DNA from: Pedococcus cremeus
GTDB lineage: Bacteria; Actinomycetota; Actinomycetes; Actinomycetales; Dermatophilaceae
Reading direction: 5' to 3'
NCBI RefSeq assembly: GCF_900111375.1
Contig: NZ_FOHB01000003.1
Coordinates: forward strand, 248,001-312,000
DNA: 64,000 nt
Shown: in pieces, positions 55,763 through 64,000 of the stretch
Position numbering within the stretch: the stretch's first letter is position 1
Layout: each line of letters opens with the position of its first letter
Translations under genes and position numbers: made by a program
The notes under the pieces: generated by a model
Seen by the model: the letters and a program-made list of their open reading frames with translations, nothing else
Told to the model about the DNA's origin: nothing
The model's database searches: none

Positions 55763-58456
55763 ATGGCGACACGTCCGTCCACCTCCGCGCGCTCGTCGGC
55801 GAGTCGCAGCACCTCCACGCGCCCGGCCAACCGCAAGCCCGCCACGAAGAAGGCGGCCCCGCGCGGCCAGGCCAAGGGCGGCGGGCTGCCGCTGCCGCTG
55901 CGTGCGATCCGGGGGACCTGGATGGGCATGGCCCACGTGGCCGGTGGCGCCGTGCGCCGGGTGGGTCACAGCGCCCGCGAGCTCGAGCCCGAGCACCGCC
56001 GTGACGGCTTCGGCTTCGCCCTCATCGGCTTGGCCATCGTGGTCGCCGCCCGCGAGTGGTGGGCGTTCAACGGCGTCGTGGGCGACGTGGTGCACGCCGT
56101 CGTCGCCGGCACCTTCGGTCGGGTCGCGTATGCCGTGCCGCTCGCCCTGCTCTTCCTGGGCCTGCGCCTGCTGCGCGCCCCTGAGGAGTCGTCGGCCAAC
56201 TCGCGCATCGGCATCGGGCTGGGTGCGCTGGCCTTCGCCGCCTCCGGCCTGGTCCACGTCGCCCAGGGCATCCCGCAGCCGCCCGACGGCGCCGAACCGA
56301 TGCGTGACGCCGGCGGCATCATCGGCTTCCTCGCCTCCAGCCCGCTCGAGGCCGCGGTGAGCGTCTACGGCACCGTGCCGATCCTGCTCATGCTCGGCTT
56401 CTTCGGGCTCCTCGTGCTCACCGCGACGCCGGTGCACATGATCCCCGAGCGGCTCGCCGAGCTGCGCGACCACCTGCTGCACCGGGACGGCCCCGTCGAG
56501 GAGCCGCCGGCCGCGGAGGAGAAGCCCAAGCGCCAGCGGCGCAAGCCGCTCCTCGACGCCGACGGCAACCTCAGCGGCGACGAGCCCTTCGAGCAGGCTG
56601 CGGTCGTCGCCCCCGACGGCAAGCGGCTGCGCCCCGGGCAGAAGCGGCCCACCGCCCCCGGCGTCCTCGCGCCCACGGCGACGAAGGAGCCCGGTGGCGC
56701 GGCCACCAGCCCCGCGGTCGACGTGAAGCCCGGGCTGGAGGCGCCGCCGACCACGCCGCTGCCCCAGCGCGTCGAGCAGCTCGCGCTCGCCGGCGACATC
56801 ACCTACACGCTGCCCGACAACGCGATCCTCGAGCCGGGCTCGCCGCACAAGACCCGCAGCGCCGCCAACGACCGGGTCGTGGAGGCGCTCACCCAGGTGC
56901 TCGACTCGTTCGACATCGACGCCCAGGTCACCGGGTTCATGCGCGGTCCGACGGTCACCCGCTACGAGGTCGAGCTCGGCAGCGGCATCAAGGTCGAGCG
57001 CGTCACCGCGCTCTCCAAGAACATCGCGTATGCCGTGGCCTCCGCCGACGTGCGCATCCTCAGCCCGATCCCGGGAAAGTCCGCGATCGGCATCGAGATC
57101 CCCAACACCGACCGCGAGAAGGTCAGCCTCGGCGACGTGCTGCGCAGCCAGGCCGCGCGCAACAACGAGCACCCGATGGTGATGGGTGTCGGCAAGGACG
57201 TCGAGGGCGGCTACGTCATCGCCAACCTCGCCAAGATGCCTCACCTGCTCGTGGCGGGTGCCACGGGCGCGGGCAAGTCGAGCTTCGTCAACTCGATGAT
57301 CACCTCGATCCTCATGCGCTCCACACCGGACGAGGTGCGCATGGTGCTCGTCGACCCCAAGCGCGTCGAGCTCACGGCCTACGAGGGCATCCCGCACCTC
57401 ATCACGCCGATCATCACGAACCCGAAGAAGGCCGCCGAGGCGCTGCAGTGGGTCGTCCGCGAGATGGACACGCGCTACGACGACCTCGCGATGTTCGGGT
57501 TCAAGCACGTCGACGACTTCAACAAGGCGGTGAAGGCCGGCAAGGTCAAGCCGCTGCCGGGCTCGGAGCGGGTCATCCAGCCGTACCCGTACCTGCTGGT
57601 GATCGTCGACGAGCTCGCCGACCTCATGATGGTCGCGCCGCGTGACGTCGAGGAGTCGATCGTCCGCATCACCCAGCTCGCCCGCGCCGCCGGCATCCAC
57701 CTGGTGCTGGCGACCCAGCGCCCGTCGGTCGACGTGGTCACGGGTCTCATCAAGGCCAACGTGCCGAGCCGCATGGCGTTCGCGACCTCGTCCCTCGCCG
57801 ACAGCCGCGTCGTGCTCGACCAGCCCGGCGCCGAGAAGCTCATCGGCCAGGGTGACGCGCTGTTCCTGCCCATGGGCGCGAGCAAGCCGATGCGCGTCCA
57901 GGGCGCGTGGGTCACCGAGTCGGAGATCCACGCGGTGGTCAAGCACGTCACCGAGCAGCTGAAGCCGAACTACCGCGAGGACGTCGCGGTCGCGGCGCCC
58001 AAGAAGCAGATCGACGACGACATCGGCGACGACCTCGACCTGCTGCTGCAGGCCGCCGAGCTCGTGGTCACGACGCAGTTCGGGTCGACGTCGATGCTGC
58101 AGCGCAAGCTGCGGGTCGGCTTCGCCAAGGCGGGTCGCCTCATGGACCTGCTCGAGTCCCGCGGGGTCGTGGGCCCCTCGGAGGGCTCCAAGGCGCGCGA
58201 CGTGCTCGTCAAGCCCGACGACCTGCCGACCACCCTGGCGCTCATGCGCGGCGAGGACGTGCCCGAGCCGGCACCCGTCGTCGACGAGGAGGCCGTGGAG
58301 GAGGACGGCGCAGACTCCACGGGAGAGGTGCCGATCCAGGCGTATGCCGTCGGCGGCGACCCGCGCTACGCGAACGACCCCGTGGCGGCGCAGTTCGCCG
58401 GGGTCGAGGAGGTCGAGGAGTCGCAGGACGCCTGGGAGCTCACCGGCCGGGACTGA
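55763..58456 (+). CDS. ftsK: DNA translocase FtsK/SpoIIIE
   Basis: An 897-residue septal DNA pump. A basic Ser/Arg/Lys N-terminus, about four membrane segments (residues ~70-230), a Pro-rich linker, then the motor: Walker A GATGAGKSSF near residue 498, Walker B LLVIVDELADLMM, and a C-terminal gamma winged helix (TSMLQRKLRVGFAKAGRLMD). It segregates chromosome ends and activates dimer resolution. The start ATG 55763 has TACCGT seven bases upstream. Three GTATGCCG octamers lie within the gene. Confidence 0.97.
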   Translation: MATRPSTSARSSASRSTSTRPANRKPATKKAAPRGQAKGGGLPLPLRAIRGTWMGMAHVAGGAVRRVGHSARELEPEHRRDGFGFALIGLAIVVAAREWWAFNGVVGDVVHAVVAGTFGRVAYAVPLALLFLGLRLLRAPEESSANSRIGIGLGALAFAASGLVHVAQGIPQPPDGAEPMRDAGGIIGFLASSPLEAAVSVYGTVPILLMLGFFGLLVLTATPVHMIPERLAELRDHLLHRDGPVEEPPAAEEKPKRQRRKPLLDADGNLSGDEPFEQAAVVAPDGKRLRPGQKRPTAPGVLAPTATKEPGGAATSPAVDVKPGLEAPPTTPLPQRVEQLALAGDITYTLPDNAILEPGSPHKTRSAANDRVVEALTQVLDSFDIDAQVTGFMRGPTVTRYEVELGSGIKVERVTALSKNIAYAVASADVRILSPIPGKSAIGIEIPNTDREKVSLGDVLRSQAARNNEHPMVMGVGKDVEGGYVIANLAKMPHLLVAGATGAGKSSFVNSMITSILMRSTPDEVRMVLVDPKRVELTAYEGIPHLITPIITNPKKAAEALQWVVREMDTRYDDLAMFGFKHVDDFNKAVKAGKVKPLPGSERVIQPYPYLLVIVDELADLMMVAPRDVEESIVRITQLARAAGIHLVLATQRPSVDVVTGLIKANVPSRMAFATSSLADSRVVLDQPGAEKLIGQGDALFLPMGASKPMRVQGAWVTESEIHAVVKHVTEQLKPNYREDVAVAAPKKQIDDDIGDDLDLLLQAAELVVTTQFGSTSMLQRKLRVGFAKAGRLMDLLESRGVVGPSEGSKARDVLVKPDDLPTTLALMRGEDVPEPAPVVDEEAVEEDGADSTGEVPIQAYAVGGDPRYANDPVAAQFAGVEEVEESQDAWELTGRD

Positions 58457-58532
58457 GCGTCCACCGGAGCGCGAGCGGGCTCGGCCCGGCCCCGCGCTCG
58501 GGATCGTCTTGTGCGGCGGAGTGGTGCACGTC

Positions 58533-59036
58533 GTGAGGGCCAACGTCGTCGACGTGGTGGTCTTCCTCGGCACGGCGGTCCTCATCCTGGTGCTGCGCCG
58601 CCAGGACCTGTCGACCCGCAGGCCACCGCGGTGGCTGTGCCGACGGTGGCCGGTCCCTCTCGCCGCAGCTCTCGCCGGACTCGTGGTGGCCGCCCAGCCA
58701 CGGACGTCACCGGCCGTGGAGCTCGCCCTGGCCGCCGTCGGCGTCGCGGCGCTGACCGTCGTGCTGCGGGCCGGGGCGGGCGGGCCGCTCCCGCGGACGT
58801 CGACGCGCCGGGGGTGGGTCTGGGCCGTGCCGCTCCTGGCGGGAGCTCTGTTCGAGCTGGCGAACTTCCTCACCCAGCCCGACCCGCACACCGACAACCT
58901 CGACCACCCCACCCTCAGTGCCCTGGTCGACCCGCTGCTCGACGGCCGGCTGGTCCGTGCCGGGGTCACGGTGGCGTGGGTCCTGGTGGGATGGGCCCTG
59001 GTGCGTGTGCTGTCGGAGCGGGGGAACGAGCCGTGA
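58533..59036 (+). CDS. hypothetical membrane protein
   Basis: A protein of about 167 residues with five or so hydrophobic segments separated by short Arg-rich loops. No family recognised. The start is uncertain: GTG 58533 or the upstream GTGs at 58521 and 58524. The following DUF6186 gene overlaps its stop (GTGA), so the two are probably cotranscribed. Confidence 0.6.
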   Translation: MRANVVDVVVFLGTAVLILVLRRQDLSTRRPPRWLCRRWPVPLAAALAGLVVAAQPRTSPAVELALAAVGVAALTVVLRAGAGGPLPRTSTRRGWVWAVPLLAGALFELANFLTQPDPHTDNLDHPTLSALVDPLLDGRLVRAGVTVAWVLVGWALVRVLSERGNEP

Positions 59037-59236
59037 CGTCGGGGGCCCTGACGGCGGCCGGGTATGCCGCGCTGACGGCGTGCCTCGCGGTCGTCGCCCT
59101 GGTCGCGTGGCGGTGGCCCGGGCTGGTGCCGCGGGTGTCCGACGTCGTGCAGCACGCGGCCCGCACACGCGCCGGGCAGCTGGTCCTGGTCCTGATGTGG
59201 TGGTGGCTGGGGTGGCACTTCCTGCTCGCGGGGTGA
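59033..59236 (+). CDS. DUF6186-like small membrane protein
   Basis: A 67-residue protein with two transmembrane helices: AAGYAALTACLAVVALVAW and QLVLVLMWWWLGWHFLLAG, joined by a basic loop (RRVSDVVQHAARTRAG-like). The WWWLGWHF ending is what I remember of DUF6186. GTG 59033 overlaps the previous stop. Function unknown. Confidence 0.7.
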   Translation: MTSGALTAAGYAALTACLAVVALVAWRWPGLVPRVSDVVQHAARTRAGQLVLVLMWWWLGWHFLLAG

Positions 59237-59320
59237 GCCGGACGACCTCCCGGCACGGCATACGTCCAAGGGGTGACACCGACGGAATAGTGAGGCCACT
59301 CGGGCGCGTTGGCCACCCAC

Positions 59321-60625
59321 GTGACTGCGCCGACGACTGAGCTGACCTCCGAGCTGACGCCCCAGGAGCCCGAAGCGGCGCAGGCTCGCGGCCCACGCGG
59401 CCGGTTCCAGCGGCCCGTCATGGTCGAGGCACCCCGCGGCCGCTCGTACGTGAAGTTCGTGCTGGTCCTGGGTGCGCTCATCGCCATCGGGCCGCTCACC
59501 ATCGACACCTACCTGCCGGCCATGCCGTCCATCGCCCGTGAGCTGTCGGCCACGGAGTCGCAGGTGCAGGGCACGCTGACGGGCATTCTGCTCGGGCTGG
59601 GCCTCGGGCAGCTGCTCGTCGGGCCCCTGGCCGACGCGGTCGGGCGACGCCGGCCGCTGATCGCCGGCCTGGCGCTGCACATCGTGGCCTCGCTGGCCTG
59701 CGCGATGGCCCCCACGGTCGGGCTGCTCACCGCCGGCCGCGTGGTGCAGGGCCTGGGCAACGCGGCCGTCTCCGTCGTCGCGATGGCCACGGTGCGCGAC
59801 CTGTTCTCCGGCTCGGCCGCCGCCACCCTGCTCTCGCGGCTCATGCTCGTCATGGGCATCGCCCCCATCGTCGCGCCCACCATCGGTGGCGCGGTGCTGG
59901 CGCACACCTCGTGGCGCGGCGTCTTCGGCCTCGTCTCCCTCGGCGGTCTGGTGCTCGTCACGGTGGCGACCCTCATGCTGCGCGAGACGCTGCCGCCGGA
60001 GCGTCGGCGTCGCCTCGAGCTGCTGCCCGTGCTCCGCACCTACGGCTCGTTGCTGCGCGACCGCACCTTCGTCGGGCTGGTGCTCATCTCCGGCCTGATG
60101 TTCGCGACGCTCTTCTCCTACATCGGCGGCTCGTCGTTCGTGCTCCAGCAGATCTACGGCCTCAGCGTCACCCAGTTCGCCCTCGCCTTCGGCCTGAACT
60201 CGCTCGGCTTCCTCGCCGGCTCACAGCTCAACCCGCTCCTGCTGCGCCGCTTCGGCCCGCGGGACATCGTGCGGGCCGGGGTGGCCCTCGGTGCGATGGC
60301 GGCCCTGGCGCTGCTGGCCGCCGCGGCGACCGGGTTCGGGGGCCTGCCGCTCATCCTGGGGCCGTTGTGGTTCCTGCTCTTCGCCTGCGGCCTCACCCTG
60401 CCGAACACCCCGGCGCTGGCCCTGACCCGGCACGGCGAGGCGGCCGGCACCGCGGCAGCCCTGCTCGGCGCCTCGCAGTTCGTCATCGGGGGCGCAGCGG
60501 CCCCGGTGATCGGTGCGCTCGGCTCCGGCTCGGCGGTGCCGATGGCCGCCGTCATGGCGACCACCGCGACGGGAGCTGCGGTCGTCGCGGCCCTCACCCT
60601 GCGCGGCTCGCTGGCCGAGGACTGA
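59321..60625 (+). CDS. Bcr/CflA-family multidrug efflux MFS transporter
   Basis: A 434-residue twelve-helix exporter. After a 40-residue soluble N-terminus, TM1 shows IGPLTIDTYLPAMPSIAREL, the signature of Bcr/CflA drug/H+ antiporters, and the loop 2-3 motif is GPLADAVGRRRPLIAG. Substrate unknown. GTG 59321 gives MTAPTTELTS; TTG 59309 is possible. Just upstream (59256) is an octamer. Its last codons are duplicated after the stop. Confidence 0.88.
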   Translation: MTAPTTELTSELTPQEPEAAQARGPRGRFQRPVMVEAPRGRSYVKFVLVLGALIAIGPLTIDTYLPAMPSIARELSATESQVQGTLTGILLGLGLGQLLVGPLADAVGRRRPLIAGLALHIVASLACAMAPTVGLLTAGRVVQGLGNAAVSVVAMATVRDLFSGSAAATLLSRLMLVMGIAPIVAPTIGGAVLAHTSWRGVFGLVSLGGLVLVTVATLMLRETLPPERRRRLELLPVLRTYGSLLRDRTFVGLVLISGLMFATLFSYIGGSSFVLQQIYGLSVTQFALAFGLNSLGFLAGSQLNPLLLRRFGPRDIVRAGVALGAMAALALLAAAATGFGGLPLILGPLWFLLFACGLTLPNTPALALTRHGEAAGTAAALLGASQFVIGGAAAPVIGALGSGSAVPMAAVMATTATGAAVVAALTLRGSLAED

Positions 60626-60638
60626 CCAAGGACTGACC
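60618..60638 (+). repeat. 11-bp-period duplication spanning the efflux gene stop
   Basis: AGGACTGACC at 60618-60627 (covering the TGA at 60623-60625) is repeated at 60629-60638. Confidence 0.8.
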
Positions 60639-60650
60639 CGGCCGACACCC

Positions 60651-60656
60651 TAGGGT
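60651..60656 (+). promoter_or_regulatory. -10 element TAGGGT, leaderless ion-channel gene
   Basis: TAGGGT, seven bases before ATG 60664; supports that start over the in-frame GTG at 60655, which overlaps the hexamer. Confidence 0.55.
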
Positions 60657-60663
60657 GTCCGCC

Positions 60664-61323
60664 ATGTCGCAGTGGATGACCACCGTCCGGCAGCACCCCT
60701 CCGGCGTGCTGCTGGCGGCCCAGCTGATCGCCGTCCTGGCCTACCCGTTCACGGGTGACACCCCGGCCGGCCGCGCGGTGCTCGGGATCTTCGGCATCTT
60801 CGTGCTGGCCGTGGCCGTCTGGGCGGTGCGGGCGACCCCGGCACTGACCTGGGTGGCCATCCTGCTCGGCATCCCCGTCGTGGTCCTGACCGTGCTCGAG
60901 GGCCTGTACCCGACGAACGACGTCATCCGCCTGTGGTCGTCGGTGCTCCACGCCCTCTTCTACGGCTACACCGCCTACGGTCTCGTGCGCTACCTCTTCG
61001 ACGACACCTTCGTGACCCGGGACGAGATCTTCGCCGTCGGGGCCAACTTCACCGTGGTGGCCTGGGCGTTCGCCTACGCCTTCATGGCCGTGCAGGTGGT
61101 GTGGCCCAACTCCTTCGTGTCGTTCCAGGGCGAGGGGTTCCAGGCGTTCCCCAACCTGTTGTTCCTCTCGTTCGCCACCCTCACCAGCGTGGGGCTCTCC
61201 GACATCTACCCCGTGATGCCCCACGCGCGCTCGTTCGCGATGGTCGAGCAGGTGACCGGCGTGCTCTACGTCGCGATGATCATCTCGCGCGTGGTCAGCC
61301 TCACCGTCCTCAAGGGGCGCTGA
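60664..61323 (+). CDS. two-TM-pore ion channel family protein
   Basis: A 219-residue membrane protein with about six hydrophobic segments, the last two flanking a pore loop LFLSFATLTSVGLSDIYP. TLTSVGLSD replaces the potassium selectivity filter T-V-G-Y-G-D, so ion specificity is doubtful. No regulatory domain. ATG 60664 follows TAGGGT by seven bases. Confidence 0.8.
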   Translation: MSQWMTTVRQHPSGVLLAAQLIAVLAYPFTGDTPAGRAVLGIFGIFVLAVAVWAVRATPALTWVAILLGIPVVVLTVLEGLYPTNDVIRLWSSVLHALFYGYTAYGLVRYLFDDTFVTRDEIFAVGANFTVVAWAFAYAFMAVQVVWPNSFVSFQGEGFQAFPNLLFLSFATLTSVGLSDIYPVMPHARSFAMVEQVTGVLYVAMIISRVVSLTVLKGR

Positions 61324-61328
61324 GGGCC

Positions 61329-62546
61329 TCAGGCGCCGGCCGGGGAAGCCTGGGCGCCGTCGAGCTCGTCGATGGTCGCCAGGCTCGGGCCGCGCTGCTG
61401 CTGGAGGGCGCGGGCACCCGACTCCGCCTCGCGCATCACCCGCAGGATGTTGCCGCTGGTGAGCTTGCCGAGGTCGTCGTCCGACCAGCCGCGCTCGGCG
61501 AGCGCCTCGAGCAGGGCCGGGTATGCCGTGACGTCACCCATGCCCTGCGGCAGCACCTCCACACCGTCGTAGTCCCCGCCCACCCCGACGTGGTCGACCC
61601 CGGCCACCTCACGGACGTGCTCGCAGTGCCGCACGACGTCGTCGAGGGTCGCCGGCGGCTCGGGGTTGCGGGCGCGGTACTCGCGGTAGAAGGGGGAGAA
61701 GGCCGCGGCGTCCGCCTGGCTGATGCCCTGCGACTCCGCGTCGGCCACCGCCTGGGCGTGCCACGCCGCCGCTTCCGGGTTCACGAACTTCGGCACGAAG
61801 GTCACCATGCAGACGCCGCCGTTGTCGCGCAGCGACGCCAGGACGTCGTCGGGGGCGTTGCGGGGGTTGTCGCACACGGCCCGAGCCGAGGAGTGCGAGA
61901 ACACCACGGGCACCTCGCTGGCGCGCAGGGCGTCGCGCATGGTGTCGGCCGAGACGTGGCTGAGGTCGACCAGCATCCCGATGCGGTTCATCTCGCGCAC
62001 GACCTCCACCCCGAAGCGGGAGAGGCCGCCGATCACTGGCGCGTCGGTGGCGGAGTCGGCCCACGGGACGTTGCTGTTGTGCGTCAGCGTCAGGTAGCGC
62101 ACGCCGAGCACGTGCAGCATCCGCAGGGTGGCCAGCGAGGAGTTGATCGAGTGACCGCCCTCGGCCCCGAGCAGGGAGGCGATGCGCCCGGACGCCCAGG
62201 CCGCCTCGACCTCGTCCGCGGTGCGCGCGAACGCCAGCTCCGCGGCATACCGGGCCACCATCTGGTGCCCGGCGTCGACCTGCTCCAGGGTGGCGCTGAC
62301 GGCGTCGTCGCCGGTGAGGGAGGCGGGCACGAAGACCGACCAGAACTGCGCGCCGACTCCGCCGCGACGCAGCCGCGGCAGGTCGGTGTGGGTGGGCGTC
62401 GAGCCGGCACCGATGTCGAGCCGGTCGAAGTCGTAGCCCACCCGCTCGCGGGCCTCCCACAGCAGGTCGTTGTGGCCGTCGAGCACCGGCTGGCGCTCCA
62501 GGAGGGCACGGATCCGGGCGGACGGGGCGACGGGGGCGGCGCTCAT
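61329..62546 (-). CDS. membrane dipeptidase, peptidase M19 family
   Basis: A 405-residue zinc dipeptidase. VLDGHNDLLWE (HxD ligands) near residue 24, the bridging acid in LLGAEGGHSIN, RYLTLTHNSNVPWADS, LSHVSADTM, FSHSSARAVCDNPRN and GVGGDYDG follow in the normal order. It would hydrolyse dipeptides or related peptides; the bacterial members lack the GPI anchor. ATG 62546 has TAGGGT six bases upstream, divergent from rimO. Confidence 0.93.
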   Translation of the reverse strand: MSAAPVAPSARIRALLERQPVLDGHNDLLWEARERVGYDFDRLDIGAGSTPTHTDLPRLRRGGVGAQFWSVFVPASLTGDDAVSATLEQVDAGHQMVARYAAELAFARTADEVEAAWASGRIASLLGAEGGHSINSSLATLRMLHVLGVRYLTLTHNSNVPWADSATDAPVIGGLSRFGVEVVREMNRIGMLVDLSHVSADTMRDALRASEVPVVFSHSSARAVCDNPRNAPDDVLASLRDNGGVCMVTFVPKFVNPEAAAWHAQAVADAESQGISQADAAAFSPFYREYRARNPEPPATLDDVVRHCEHVREVAGVDHVGVGGDYDGVEVLPQGMGDVTAYPALLEALAERGWSDDDLGKLTSGNILRVMREAESGARALQQQRGPSLATIDELDGAQASPAGA

Positions 62547-62552
62547 GGACGG

Positions 62553-62572
62553 ACCCTATCCACCTCTAGAGT
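62553..62572. promoter_or_regulatory. divergent leaderless promoters of the dipeptidase gene and rimO
   Basis: Minus-strand TAGGGT (62553-62558) is six bases before ATG 62546; plus-strand TAGAGT (62567-62572) is six bases before ATG 62579. Two genes start within 33 bp. Confidence 0.6.
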
Positions 62573-62578
62573 GGGCGC

Positions 62579-64000
62579 ATGAGCTCCACCGCCTCACGCA
62601 GCGTCGCCCTGGTCACCCTGGGGTGCACCCGTAACGAGGTCGACTCGGAGGAGCTCGCCGGCCGGCTGTCCGCCGAGGGGTGGATCCTCGTCGACGACGC
62701 CGCGGACGCGGACGTCGCCGTCGTCAACACGTGCGGGTTCGTCGAGCAGGCCAAGAAGGACTCGATCGACGTGCTGCTCGAGGCGTCGTCGCGCAAGGGC
62801 GAGGGGCGCACCCAGGCGGTCGTGGCCGTCGGCTGCCTCGCCGAGCGCTACGGCGAGCAGCTCGCGGCCGAGCTCCCGGAAGCCGATGCCGTGCTGGGCT
62901 TCGACTCCTACGCCGACATGTCCGGCCACCTCAAGAACATCCTGGCGGGGGAGCGGCCCGCCTCCCACACGCCATCGGACCGGCGCCGGCTGCTGCCGTT
63001 GTCGCCGGTGCAGCGCCAGGGCGGTGCCGGGTCCGTGGCGCTGCCCGGCCACGGCGACCCGACCTCCCCCGAGCAGTCGTCCCCCGAGCAGTCCTTCCTC
63101 GAGCTGGAGCCGACCGACGTGACCGTCGAGGGCCCGGCCCCCGCGTCCGGTCCGCGGGTCATCCGCGCCCGGCTCGACGGGCGGCCCTGGGCGCCCCTGA
63201 AGATCGCCAGCGGCTGCGACCGCCGCTGCGCCTTCTGCGCCATCCCCTCCTTCCGTGGCGCCTTCGTCTCGCGGCGGCCGACCGACATCGTCGCCGAGGC
63301 CCGCTGGCTGGCCGCCCGCGGCGTCAAGGAGGTGTTCCTCGTCAGCGAGAACTCCACCTCCTACGGCAAGGACCTCGGCGACCTCGCCCTGCTCGAGAAG
63401 CTCCTGCCCGAGCTGACCGGCATCGAGGGCATCGAGCGCGTCCGGGTCTCCTACCTGCAGCCCGCCGAGATCCGTCCCGGACTGCTCGACGCGATGGCCG
63501 GCACACCGGGCGTCGTGCCGTACTTCGACATCTCCTTCCAGCACGCCTCCGCCCCGCTGCTGCGCCGGATGCGCCGGTTCGGTGGGCGGGAGGCGTTCCT
63601 CGGGCTGCTCGACGACGTCCGTCGTCGCCTGCCGCACGCGGGCATCCGCAGCAACGTCATCGTCGGCTTCCCCGGCGAGACCGAGGACGACCTCGCCGAG
63701 CTCGAGGCGTTCCTGGTCGCTGCCCGCCTCGACGTCGTGGGCGTCTTCGGCTACTCCGACGAGGACGGCACCGAGGCCGAGGGCTACGGCGACAAGGTGC
63801 CCGAGCACGTCGTGGCCGAGCGGGTCGCCCACTTCACCGCGCTCATCGAGGAGCTGAACGTCCAGCGCGCCGAGGAGCGCGTCGGCGAGACCGTCGAGGT
63901 GCTCGTCGAGGAGGTCGACGAGGAGGAGGGGCAGGTCGTCGGGCGCGCCCTGCACCAGGGCCCCGACGTCGACGGGGTGACCCTGCTCGAGGTCGCGGAC
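62579..64000 (+). CDS. rimO: ribosomal protein S12 methylthiotransferase RimO, 3' end missing
   Basis: The first 474 residues of the radical-SAM enzyme that methylthiolates Asp88 of ribosomal protein S12. UPF0004 N-terminal domain ([24 protein letters not shown]), the radical-SAM cluster [12 protein letters not shown] (Cys near 214, 218 and 221), GFPGETEDD, and the beginning of the TRAM domain (EVLVEEVDE). An 80-residue variable insertion rich in Pro, Ser and Glu separates the first two domains. The gene runs off the window edge. Leaderless TAGAGT promoter. Confidence 0.96.
   Translation, partial: MSSTASRSVALVTLGCTRNEVDSEELAGRLSAEGWILVDDAADADVAVVNTCGFVEQAKKDSIDVLLEASSRKGEGRTQAVVAVGCLAERYGEQLAAELPEADAVLGFDSYADMSGHLKNILAGERPASHTPSDRRRLLPLSPVQRQGGAGSVALPGHGDPTSPEQSSPEQSFLELEPTDVTVEGPAPASGPRVIRARLDGRPWAPLKIASGCDRRCAFCAIPSFRGAFVSRRPTDIVAEARWLAARGVKEVFLVSENSTSYGKDLGDLALLEKLLPELTGIEGIERVRVSYLQPAEIRPGLLDAMAGTPGVVPYFDISFQHASAPLLRRMRRFGGREAFLGLLDDVRRRLPHAGIRSNVIVGFPGETEDDLAELEAFLVAARLDVVGVFGYSDEDGTEAEGYGDKVPEHVVAERVAHFTALIEELNVQRAEERVGETVEVLVEEVDEEEGQVVGRALHQGPDVDGVTLLEVAD

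Noticed and set aside
55742-59905. Very long minus-strand open frame (1387 codons) opposite ftsK and its neighbours
   Set aside because: GC-rich third positions suppress stops on the opposite strand; the translation is Arg/Gly/Asp/His-rich with no domain and crosses several real genes.

Overview
The window is a 64-kb chromosomal stretch of a very GC-rich actinobacterium. Evidence: near-total G/C at third codon positions, GTGA/ATGA stop-start overlaps, actinobacterial proteins (DUF4233, DUF4916, eukaryote-type IleS), a translational T-box in front of ileS, a SAM-IV-like riboswitch, and many leaderless genes. Gene content fits the Micrococcales, perhaps Intrasporangiaceae; that placement is inference. 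I see no rRNA, tRNA, CRISPR array, insertion sequence or prophage.

Layout. 0-1.6 kb: end of a MoxR / DUF4129 cluster. 1.7-10.7 kb: C39-like protein, valS, plsC, a NUDIX-like protein, a cation P-type ATPase and a GlcD-like FAD oxidase. 10.7-27.2 kb: T-box-ileS-folC, an inserted block (two small basic paralogues, a zinc alcohol dehydrogenase, a CDF-like transporter, a small L7/L12-like membrane protein), DUF4233-ndk, marR/MFS, SDR, SRPBCC, then mreBCD-mrdA for lateral wall synthesis (no rodA follows). 27.2-39.4 kb: lpdA, a GNAT, a nuclease-like gene bracketed by palindromic repeats, rpsO-pnp, a ferredoxin-reductase-like flavoprotein, a secreted nuclease, dapB. 39.4-46.4 kb: a secreted metzincin-like protease, azlCD with a His-rich GNAT, and the paaABCDE phenylacetyl-CoA epoxidase operon. 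46.4-53.7 kb: folA-thyA, TfoX_N protein, dapA-rnj, a SatD-like pair, a GlxA-type regulator and a 35-residue membrane protein. 53.7-64 kb: SAM-IV riboswitch and class V aminotransferase, ftsK, membrane proteins, Bcr/CflA efflux, ion channel, M19 dipeptidase, and rimO running off the end.

The backbone (ileS-folC-DUF4233-ndk-mre; rpsO-pnp-dapB-dapA-rnj-ftsK-rimO) matches the usual actinobacterial order, with accessory genes inserted between anchors.

The strongest unexplained signal is the octamer GTATGCCG. I count 43 copies by eye (24 on +, 19 on -), against about two expected from base composition. They lie in genes and between genes, and inverted pairs form the hairpins after pnp and an MFS gene, much as uptake sequences do in Neisseria and Haemophilus. 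The second notable signal is a family of four 34-bp imperfect palindromes flanking the DUF559/AbiEi-like gene at 29.5-30.4 kb.
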